The translations under genes were made by a program, and so were the position numbers. From Meandrina meandrites (lineage: Eukaryota > Cnidaria > Anthozoa > Scleractinia > Meandrinidae), in contig OY855903.1 in the NCBI GenBank assembly GCA_963693305.1, positions 28,317,955-28,381,954 of the forward strand: a stretch of 64,000 bases of DNA, in the 5' to 3' direction. The first letter of the stretch is position 1. The number at the start of each line of letters is the position of its first letter. The notes beneath the pieces were generated by a model. That model searched no databases. It was not told the origin of the DNA and saw only the letters and a list, made by a program, of their open reading frames with translations. This document shows positions 1 to 9,770 of the stretch, one piece after another.

Positions 1-423
1 TAAGCTAACTTTCCTTGTGAAGTTTAAACTTTGATTTATTTTGTTTGTGTATGTTGTGTATGTTTGCAGAAAATGACACGCTAAGCTAAAACATTACACA
101 TTTTGTGGATAGGAGTTTGACACTTACAATGTCTTTACTGAAGCAAACAAATAGCATTATCTTATATTATTCTTATTCTTGAAGATGAATTATTATGCCA
201 AGCTTGATTTTATGCGACCTGAGCAGCAAATGTAAATTAACTGAATGTTATCATAATTATCATATCCTGTGGAGCTTGTACATGCTCTTGCATCGATCCT
301 GTTTCTCATTGTAATGCAGTGCAGAATAGAATTTTGACAGATTTAGCGCCAACTAATAAGCCCAGTGCGCAGAATCATCAGCTGACATTAATCACCTTTA
401 AACATCAAATTTTCAGACATGTA

Positions 424-1043
424 CAGTCGAATCCGAATTTGTCAAACTTTGACAGGAAAGGAAAATCAATAAGCAAATCCAAGGCAATAGGCTTTTGCAG
501 CTGTGGTCACTTGACCAAATTTTTACTAAAAAAATTATATTACAGGCTATAACTTAAAGTATATCAGAAATGGAATAAGCATGTTGAAAATAGCACTATG
601 TCTAAGTTTGAGGCTTCTGGCATGAAACAGTTAAGTTACACGACAGTTTGAATTTTTGGAAAATTTAAAGGATTTCCATGGAAATTATGTTGCTGGAGGG
701 CAAGCAACTATTTCCATACAAATCTTTGGAATTTCTCAAAAATTTAACCCATTATAATATAATGGTTTAAGTTTTTGAGAAATTCCAAAGATTTGTATGG
801 AAATAGTTGCTTGCCCTCCAGAGATTATATTATAATCTCATTCTTTAAATATGCCTGGGGCCTCAAACTTGGCCATTTTGTTATTTTCAACATGCTCTTT
901 CCATTTCTGGCATTCCTTAAGTTCTAGCCCATAATTTTACGAAAAATAGGACACACAATGGCCTAGCTGCAAAGGGCCTATTGATGTTTGGCTAGAGTTG
1001 TAATGGGAGGTTTCAGAAATCAACATAAATCAGAATCCCACTG
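424..1043. mobile_element. Foldback MITE with TA-flanked CAGT termini
   Basis: A long imperfect inverted repeat. Its core (693-821) is a palindrome with arms of about 64 bp and only about two mismatches. Outside the core the arms stay recognisable: matching blocks occur near 480-690 and 830-990. The ends read TACAGTCGAATCC on the left and, reverse-complemented, TACAGTGGGATTC on the right, so a TA dinucleotide flanks CAGT termini. This fits a Tc1/mariner or pogo-type non-autonomous element. No transposase is present. The family assignment is inference from termini and TSD only. Confidence 0.7.
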
Positions 1044-1195
1044 TATTTAGAATCTATGAGTACAATCCTTGGGAGTTTGTTGTTGTTTCTAAACAGTTTA
1101 ATATGTTTTCAGTGGAAACTAAAATTAAAATGTTTCCTCAACTGTAGAGACGTGATGTGTTACACATTTAAACAAAAGGATGGTATTTCATTCAC

Positions 1196-4100
1196 CTCTG
1201 GTTAGAGTTTGATCTTTGGATTGAGGTGCAGTCCGTAAGTTCTGTAGGATACAAAAATTAACAAGAATTTAATAACACTATAAAATTATAACAATTATAC
1301 ATATTAAAAATGTAACATTTGATGAGAAATAAGAATGCTACTGTCAAAATTAACCATCAAAGCAATACCTTAAAACTCTGTTTACCAATCTGTTACACGT
1401 AGCACATCTCAGTTACCCAAGCAGTCCTTCTTACTTCTTGTTAATGTTGTAAAAGCACTTAGTTTAATGTCATAAGTGTTGTTTAACATAATTAATTGAA
1501 TGTTAAGCCAAACAAAACACAAATGACTGCTTGAAATGGGTTCAAACATTTAGCGTAAAATGGCAAAATTGAACTAAAATGCAAATTGGATCACATGATG
1601 TACATTTTGTTAACAACAACAGTACTGTAATGCAAAATCTGTGCCCAGCTGTGACCAAATTTTTGCTAAGCAAACATCTGTGTTGTCAACTTTGTTATCA
1701 ACAGTTTTGCCATGAAATTCAAATTTGTCAACGGAAACAAAACAATCAATTATGATTGTCTAATTAAGGCTGTCTAGCTTAATTTCATGGACTGACATGT
1801 TTTTCCTCGTTGTGTCAAAATTATTACTGCATTGTAATTTAACTTGGTGACCAATAAATGGAGGTACGTCTTAAAACATTGACTGTGTCTGCATTATGGA
1901 GGTGACTGCTCAATAATGGTCTCATTTACAGTAAATACAAGGAGCAATTTTTGGGAATTTAATCAGTGGGCACTTATATAATTAATAGAGGGTGGGCGCT
2001 TAACAGAGTGCCACTTTATATGGTTTTGACTGTTTCTGTGTAACCTAAAGTGTAGTTAACTTCAGTATATCTAATTAAATAAATGACAATAACAGTACTT
2101 TAGGTTTAGCTTTTGTGCCCTTCAAATCTCTTCCACCTGCAAACAACAAAACATTCTAGTTTAACTGAAAAGCTTGGCCACAGATTTTATAATGATAAAC
2201 AGCAACAACAAATTGCAAACTTTGCTACAGCTGAAGTAGAAAAATTGGTTGCTGTTCATGATAACCCTGGCCAAATCTAATGCTGTGTATTTGGTGGGTT
2301 TATCAAACCTTTAAACTACCTTAAACAAGCTTCTCTTCAATTAAATTCTCAATATCATTCAATAGATGCTACCGGTATTTTGACAACTGTCGTCTTTATT
2401 ACTAAGATCCATTGCACAAAGCAATGTAACTTAAACAAAATATTTTGAGCACAACAATTGGGATAGCCTGTGAACACAGACATATTTTTAGCTGTTGTTT
2501 GTCTCTGACCAAAAGTAATGTCTCTGAAAACAAACCAGAGCACAATTTCTGTGATGTATATCATCTTTTGTATAAGTACCTTTGGCCAATCAGATTACAC
2601 GACAGAATGAAGCATGAGTGTACCCCATGCAGCTTCCTTGCAACATGGTGGCTGGTGGAAAAGGGTTCTTTCCCGTCTCAGCCAACGGGAAAGAACATTA
2701 GGTAAAATTAAAGCCAAATTTGCTCTTGTCAAATGTCTCAGAAATCAGACACACGATGTGACTACATATGCTTGGTAATTTAAGTGGACAGAAAGCTCAC
2801 TTGGTTGTTATAAATAGGTCATTAATTACTTTCCTACACAAGAAATGCCAGTAAAACAATCTTCAGATAGAACTGGCGAAGAAAAAAGCTGCCAGTCATG
2901 GGTTTTGCTGACAATTTATAATTAATTCACATCCTCATCCCAGCTATCAAATGAAAAAGAGCGCACACTATGTTTAATGCATGCATACAGGCTAGCTGTA
3001 TCAGTATGTGTCAGATTTGCCGAGTTTTTCACACTTTTCGACATGGTTATCGACAAACTTTTGTACTAACAAAATTTGACTACAAACTGTTTCTGTAGCT
3101 AACTAATTTAAGAAACATTCAAAAAAGAACGTTTTTGTAGTGCTCATGTATGTGCATGCTTAAAAGCCAAAGTTTATATAATCCCCGGCCAAATAGTGAT
3201 TAACCAATCAGAATGGCAAACAGAGCAGACTAAGCCAGACACTCATTATAAAGTGAGCAAACATCTGGGTATGAGATTAGGGGCAATGACTGCATACAAG
3301 CCAAGTGGCCCATCAGGCCTGAGCTTATGCCAGTTTCTGTAGCATGAAGCGGCTAGGAGTATTTCTACTCCCCCCTGGATGGGATGCTAGTCCATCCAGC
3401 AGTAAATTCGCTGGCACCCATTTATACACCTGGGTGGAGAGAGGCACTAAGAGAGTAAAGTGTCTTGCCCAAGAACACAACAGGCACAACATTAGAAAGA
3501 TAATAATTTTGTGAACGAGCAACGATGAATGGAACATGACCTGCTGGGATTTGTCACTGGCTTAGAGTTTTGACGTCACAGAAGTTGTTCTCCAGCCAGT
3601 TTTTGCAGGTGTTACTTTTTGGCTGAGACAAGTGAAAATATTATGTGTTTGGAGGCTACAAATATGATGGATACAAAAGGATTGCTTAGTAAATCATGCA
3701 GTCATGTAAAACAGCAACAATATAACCCATTTCACATCAGCTGTGCATGAATGCAATGTTTATAAAGATGGATATTGATCAGAGAAAAACGTGTTGCTAA
3801 ATCTGAGTTTAACATGCCATACAAGTAATAAAGAGTTCTCCTCCAAAGTGTGGTATTTTCTTGCATATTGTGGAGATGAATGGTGATTCCATACCATTTG
3901 GAGTTTAGCTCCTGAAGCGAGGTGCAAATAAACTGCTGGAAACAACTACTGGAGAACAAGATTGGGGTTTACACCATACCCCTTAAAACCAATTGTCTGG
4001 TTGATAAGCTGCAGCAACGATTGAATTCTGAGCCCAAATTTTAGCAAAAAGGTGTGGCTAAAACACAGTCATGTTTTTACGGTAATTATGTTATTCAGTA

Positions 4101-7100
4101 AACTAAATAACATGATCAAAACAATAAAGAAATGTCACTTTAACAGTGGAAGTGGATATTTACTGACGGCATGGGATGCTGAACGGCATGGGATGCTGAA
4201 CGTAAATAACATCACAGAACAAAACTGTTCTAATTGAAATCCATCTGATATTCTGGGTAAATAAATCACAGCATGCTAAGTGTACAGTAGCTGCTCCAGT
4301 ACCTTCTCCAGTGTATGTGAAACCCTCGCCGTAATCAAGGTCGTCTTCATATCCTCCAGAGAGAGCAAGCGAGTAACATCCTTCAATCTCACTTCCATGT
4401 ATACCAGCCACTGTAGGCCTATAGAAATAAAAACTGTCAGTACATCACATAATATTAACAATCATTCAATGAGCTCACATTGAAAATGAAATGGTAGATA
4501 GCCAACCAGGCATGTAGCACTGAGGTGGCTATAACTATTTCATATCCAACAAACGTAATACATTGTGAGAGGCATCGTGGCCTAATGGTTAGTGCGCTGG
4601 GTTCCGGATCGGTTGGTCCGGGATTGAGCCCTGGCCGGGCACTGTGTTGTGTTCTTGGGCAAGATACTTCACTCTGATAATGCCTCTCTCCACCCAGGTG
4701 TATAAATGGGTACCGGCGAATTTACTGCTGGGGGTAACCCTGCGATGGACTAGTATCCCAGTTGTTTCATGCTACGGAGACCAGGATAAGCGCCGGCCTA
4801 ATGGGCCCCTAGGCTCTTATACAGACTTACCTTTACCCATATTTAAATGAACTTGTAAAATGTAACTTTAAGGCTGTACATAAATACAGCCAAGTTAAAG
4901 GGATTAAAATAAAATAGAAATAACATAAAATAGAACATATGCAACCTGTGAACACCATCGATACAGCAATCCTGCCTTGAGATCCATGATGTTCCTACTG
5001 GACAACCTAACAACAGATCAATAAGCCAATCAAAGAGCCTTTACACAACGTGATTTCTAGGGGTGAAGTACAAATTTTGATGAAGGTGGGGAATGTAAGA
5101 ATGTCCAGGACTGTACAAGCAGTAAAGAAGGAGAAGAATTAAAACACAGTAGATTTGAGAATGTAATTACTGCCAACAGTAAAATTGGAAGCAGAGCAGT
5201 AATATTCTACTGAGTGCGTCTGTCACGCCTCAGGCTTGCAGTGAAAATTGCAAGTGTAAACTAGCAGTGATTTTGTTGCCACAACAAAAAAGAAGCATTT
5301 AGACTTTGCAAACTAGCACATGCACAACTGTGGTGCACGCGTTCTTTTTTGTTCTTCCTTGTTAGCATTTAATGATTCACATTTGCTATAGATGGATGGA
5401 TGGATGGATGGATGGATGGATGGATGGATGGATGGATAGAAACTTTATTAAGAATTATTAAGAATGTCATCAACCACCTAGCTGGGGTGGGGGAAAATTC
5501 CCTTACTAATGCCGGGACATAACAAAAGAGAGTTAAACTAAAAGAAAATGCTAAGAAACTATAGCTATTTACAATAATAAAATTTAGATCTAAGTTTAAA
5601 TATGTTATGAGACTATGTACAATGGATTATATAATACAATAATACATACTTAAAAATTCTTTAGGAGGAGCAGAGCAGACAGCCTCTGCACCCATCATCT
5701 AATAATGCATCAAGATCGTTAAGATGTCTGATGTTCGTCTTAAAAATGCTGAGAGATGTGGCCTGCTCTCTTATCACGCTCTTTGGTAATTTTGACCACA
5801 ATTTGGGTCCTAGATATCTGATTGAATGCTTACCGTATTTCACCGAGTTAAACCTAGGCGTTGTAAAGTCAGATTGTCTTACGTCATACGTACTGGGGTT
5901 TTTACTGAAAAAATTGCAGAGATAATATGGGCATAACTTATGTAAGAATTAAGGTCTGTGAAATAGCTATATTTAAAAGTTGTCAAAAATTAACTATTCA
6001 AAAAACTCTGTCTGGCTGCGTTTTAGTGGTTCACTACCGTGTGGCAAGCACTTCATGTAATCACCATTTTTCAGAAACTGAAAATATCCTTTTTTAATTA
6101 TTCAACAATCCAGTTTGGTGTACCTGGTATTTCTCCAAAAACATTTTCTCTGTTTTTTGGTGCTCTTGAGGGCTTCCTATAATCCTCATCATTGTCGTCA
6201 TCAAAGTTGTTATCATTCTGTTCCTCGCACTCATTAGGTTCCTGATTGAAAACGCAAAAATTATCAAAAACAATCTAAAGATTTGTGGTAGATCCTTGGT
6301 TGCATAGTTCTGTGGCTAATTAAAAGTAGGAAAAATTTGGTTTATGGTGTCGCTTTACGAGGGATGTTTTTACACCGCATGTGGCATAATAAGTAATGGT
6401 AATAGGACTGAGTGGAGTCCAATTCGTCTGTAATCATACGAGTGATTAACAAAATCGGTCGACCGCGTAGCGGGGAGTCCGATTTGTTTAATCGTGAGTA
6501 TGATTACAGACAGAATTCGACGACACAAAGTCCTATTACCAATTAATCATAAGTATAACAAAATTTGAGAAAAAATTTAGATAAAGCGAAGCCTACTAAA
6601 GACTTATCATCACTAAGGCAAAAAAGCCATTCTTGAAGCTGAAGATTTTAGGAATATCAAGGAGTATTTAGTCACAACAAGGAACCAAAGAAAGAGCGCA
6701 CGCATGCGCAGCATGCAAACTTTGTTATTGGACACCTTGTTATTGGACACTTTAGCCGCGCGCGCTCCAAGTTGGTAAAAAATAGGGCGTGCTAAGAACC
6801 AATCAGATTCGAGAATTTTGTTATAGTTGTGATTAAACCAGTTATACAACAGACCACAAAGTGTTTCAATTTCTAATGTTTCTCTTTGTGTTATATCATT
6901 TAACTCTTTCTGGAACTTTTAAGGGTCAGAAATATGGCATGGAATTTTCTGGGGGTTATTTTTTTGTCCAGAGATATTTGGAGGGATTTTGCTCAACATG
7001 TACGAAACGTGTTGCCTTGCTATTCCCCAGCATTGGGTTTTACGACATTTTTTCTCATGTATGCGCACAAATCAAATGTTTTTTGCTTCCCCTTGGCTTA

Positions 7101-9770
7101 TATCTTTTTGATGCCATTGTTGCCCAAAATTTCCAGAGAAAGCATCAGCAAGATGAAAAATCCTTACCATGGAGTAGCCAATACAAGGGTAAAAGAGGGA
7201 AAATTTTTCTCAGAATTTTGAAATTAAATTTCTAAGCATTTGTTAGCAGCTATCACGCTGCTTGGGTATCACTGGATACGAGTCCTGCAGAGCTTGATGA
7301 TGTGTGATGTCTTATTATTTTGGGTTGAGACAATAACATCCAAAATGGAACAAAGGCCAATGCTCCATCACTGCTGGTTTTGGTCAGCATGGCTGGCATC
7401 AATGGGTTAAAGCCCTTACATTGATTTCATTATGACTGCAAACAGTGTTATACTGTCTATTGGATTAATAAAGCCACTTAACCTGTCCTTTGAGGCGGCG
7501 TGATGATCTCCGTGATCTAAGCCTGTATTTAAGACTTTCATCTTCATAAATGGGTTCATCATCAGTTGCTAATTCTTTGACCTTTGTCTCCTGTCTTTTT
7601 CTCTTCACTCCACAAGTTTGTGTTTGTTTCTTCACTGCAGGTCTACTTGCAGCAAACTGACACTGAAAAAGTGCAAGATGTTAGTACATGCAGGCCCCGC
7701 ACTGCATTAAGATTTTTAGTGGGGGGGGGGGGGGGGGGGGGGGCTTTTAATTAAAAAATGTAAGTGTGAGCCAGCTAGGGAAGGGGGGAGGAGGATCTGG
7801 GGGTATGATCTCCTCAGATGCTGGGAAATGTATTTCAAACAAACAAACGAAGTGTTTAGATATAAATGTTCAGTGCTTAAGATGCAATGTTTTTATAGTA
7901 CAAGAATACTTAATAAGTAAAATTTAGAACCAGACAGGGAGATTCGCTATAAAATCTAGCTGTAAACAATATATATCTATTTAATATATACCACACAAGT
8001 GAATAGTGCTTTCCGTGCGCGCAGATTGGCTAACTCGGAGGTGATTAACAAAGTACTATTCACCTCCGAGCAGCCAAGGAGAAACAAAATGGCTTCGCGC
8101 GTCTCTTTGGGTACTGAAAGTAATGTTTTGGTCCGCTTGTTATTCAACTTGTGTGGTATATACTAAAACAATTATTCACCTCAGTGTCGGTGAAAGTGCT
8201 GGATATTTACCTCCACTTCCATGAATAATTGTTAAATATTTATCCAAATCTGTACTACAATAATTATTGCTAAACCACTTAGGTGTTGACATTCGAATTA
8301 ATTTCCATTCTAGTGTGCCATTTCAATAGGAAATAGACAGGAGACCTAGGTATTACCTTATTATAGGAAATTAACGCTTCATGAAATTAACGCGAATTTT
8401 CCAAATTCGCGTTAATTTAAGTCGCTTTAATTTTTGTGAGCGTTAATTTCCGCGCCCTTAATTTAGTGGAGCGTTAATTTCCGCGCCATTAATTAAGTGG
8501 AGCGTCAATTTGGATTTATTCTAGCATTGTTTTATCAGGGTGGAGATCCACCGGTATCGTTGGCGCTGAAAAGAAAACTCGAAGTAGCGAGATTCGTTTG
8601 GGTTTTGGATTTTGTTAACTTGTTAACAGTGTGTTGCAATAAATTTGTTCCTGTTGTCTTTACAAGTTCCGTTTTTTTTTTGTATGGTCGCGTTAATTTC
8701 CTTCATTTTGAAATTTTAGCACCTTTTTCGCGTTAATTTCCTTTATTGGAAAGTAATTTTTCCATCACTTCGCGTTAATTTAAGTCGCGTTAATTTTCAA
8801 TACCTTAATTAACACGAGCGTTAATTTCCTATAATAACGTATGGTGCCCAAGAAACTTGAAAACAACCAAAAGCAACACAAACTTCTCAACTTATGAACT
8901 TCACAACCTGCCAACTTCGCTACATGTTAAAATCACAACATCATTTCAAAGTTCACAATTTGATTGACGTCCAGTAGTGGATCCAGACTCCAGACCCTCA
9001 GCTAGGGGGGGAGGGGGGAAAGGGCTTTTGAAGGCTTGACTATGAATGTCAAATTCTGCGAAGATAATTCTGGTAGAGCACAAAAATAAGGGGAGGGGGG
9101 GCAGGCCCCCCCGGGCCCCTCCCCTGGATCTGCAACTGGAATCTATGTAATGAAATTCCGAAGTTCATAGGAAACTTCTGGAAATTCAAACAACCCACTG
9201 TAAAACAGAACTATTTGTTCAAGTATTAGCAAAGCGATTTTATAAACATTTGAATTTTGCCATGCGCAGTTAGCCATTACTTGGGTCGTCAGGTAATGCT
9301 TCCCCCTCCCCTTGACTAGGGCGTCATTTTTTTCGGTTTGGGCCTTAAAAAGGGTATCAATTTCTGTTTTATTTATCCTTAAATAGGGTCAGGGTTTCAG
9401 AACCCTCGCGGCACACCCCTATCCGAGATTTATGGGAGTACCCCCCCCCCCCCACCTCGTCCCTCCAACCGGGAAATTCTGCACTCGCTCCTACTATTTA
9501 CAATGCCAGAGGAGAAGCATTAAAGATTCTTAGCAATACCATTATTTACCGACAATTTAACTTATTAGTGTGGCATATAAAGGAAACGTGCAAGGTCTGC
9601 AAGCATGCAATAACTGAGCTGACTGCTTCAGCTACACATGTTCACACGTGAGACAGTACGTGCCGGGCAGTTACCTTAACTTTGTCAATTCCTAAACTCG
9701 CCAGTACTTTCTTGTTTTCATTGATATTCTTTTGCCGCTGCAACTCGTACTCGCTCAAGTGCCCGTTCAT
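1196..9770 (-). CDS. SRA/YDG-domain protein, UHRF1-like (3' end outside window)
   Basis: Seven exons on the minus strand join in phase: 9770-9675, 7662-7483, 6241-6124, 5006-4946, 4418-4303, 2136-2099 and 1241-1196, all GT-AG. Exon 1 gives [20 protein letters not shown] and ends [10 protein letters not shown]. Exon 2 is basic and rich in K/R ([11 protein letters not shown]). Exon 3 is acidic and ends NVFGEIPG. Exons 4-7 form the start of an SRA domain: [70 protein letters not shown] domains bind methylated, often hemimethylated, CpG DNA (UHRF1 family). The remaining half of the SRA domain and anything after it (for example a RING) were not found in 1-1195 and presumably lie left of the window. 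Unlike vertebrate UHRF1 there is no ubiquitin-like, tandem Tudor or PHD region before the SRA domain. Exon 2 has two in-frame acceptors 6 bases apart (7662 or 7656). Nuclear location is inferred. Confidence 0.85.
3305..3484 (-). mobile_element. tRNA-derived SINE, body fragment, reverse
   Basis: The reverse complement matches the body of the SINE at 4569-4845: the shared parts include a CTCTCTCCACCCAGGTGTAT block, the following ATAAATGGGTGCC region and the block before it containing GTTCTTGGGCAAG. The tRNA-like head is missing, so this copy is truncated. It lies in an intron of the SRA-domain gene. Confidence 0.7.
4569..4845 (+). mobile_element. tRNA-derived SINE with polymerase III boxes
   Basis: The head reads like a tRNA gene: an A-box-like TGGCCTAATGGTTAG at about 4581 and a B-box-like GGTCCGGGATTGAGCCC at about 4614. 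The body follows, with the GTTCTTGGGCAAG and CTCTCTCCACCCAGGTGTAT blocks seen again in reverse at 3305-3484. No long poly(A) ends the copy; it fades out after about 4845. It lies in an intron of the SRA-domain gene, between exons 4 and 5, in opposite orientation to the gene. Confidence 0.75.
5391..5437. repeat. (GATG)n microsatellite
   Basis: About twelve GATG units in a row. It directly adjoins the 3' end of the minus-strand LINE fragment at 5441-5930 and is probably that copy's repetitive 3' tail. Confidence 0.9.
5441..5930 (-). pseudogene. 3' end of a non-LTR retrotransposon (CR1/L2/jockey-like)
   Basis: The minus strand encodes the C-terminal tail of a LINE reverse transcriptase polyprotein: [20 protein letters not shown], then a segment containing [10 protein letters not shown] and a CRGCLLCSS end at 5661. 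The YGxHSIRYxGPxLWxxLP pattern is typical of this tail in animal LINEs. No reverse transcriptase core is present, so the copy is 5'-truncated. An untranslated stretch and then the (GATG)n array follow its 3' end. It is inside an SRA-gene intron, in the same orientation as the gene. Confidence 0.75.
6387..6541. mobile_element. Foldback MITE
   Basis: An inverted repeat with arms of about 65-75 bp: GGTAATAGGACT near 6397 pairs with AGTCCTATTACC near 6530, and GTCTGTAATCATAC pairs with GTATGATTACAGAC. The centre is GC-rich (GGTCGACCGCGTAGCGG). No coding capacity. Confidence 0.75.
7721..7743. repeat. poly(G) tract
   Basis: An uninterrupted run of about 23 G. Similar G/C homopolymers recur near 9090, 9440, 10170, 17881, 33204, 41115, 41227, 42660 and 42706. 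Confidence 0.9.
7985..8162. mobile_element. Foldback MITE, termini TATATACCACACAAG
   Basis: The left end TATATACCACACAAG is exactly matched in reverse complement by CTTGTGTGGTATATA at the right end. Internally CTCGGAGGTGATT near 8034 pairs with TATTCACCTCCGAG near 8063. It lies between exons 1 and 2 of the SRA-domain gene. No coding capacity. Confidence 0.7.
8358..8837. mobile_element. Non-autonomous DNA transposon with repeated GCGTTAATTT motif
   Basis: The left terminus TTATTATAGGAAATTAACGC has its reverse complement at the right terminus, ending CCTATAATAA. Between the ends the motif GCGTTAATTT, or its reverse complement, occurs about ten times, clustered toward both ends, with spacer words such as CCGCGCCC. 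This is the layout of subterminal transposase-binding repeats. The middle (about 8510-8690) has no such motif and no convincing gene. Confidence 0.75.
8975..9145. repeat. Dispersed G/C-tract repeat, copy 1
   Basis: It contains CAGTAGTGGATCCAGAC at the left end, a core in which AATTCTGCGAAGATAATTC appears, G- and C-runs, and a right end CTGGATCTGCAACTG. The same core in opposite orientation recurs at 10120-10340 and 41078-41270. Confidence 0.6.

Noticed and set aside
4580..4650. Possible tRNA gene
   Set aside because: A and B boxes are present but the sequence cannot close a full cloverleaf and continues into a SINE body.
5391..5437. CRISPR-like short repeats (also the 29.4-31.1 kb array)
   Set aside because: Simple microsatellites without spacers, in a eukaryotic genome.
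6861..7235. A 124-codon plus-strand frame
   Set aside because: No recognisable motif, atypical hydrophobic composition, inside an intron of the opposite-strand SRA gene.
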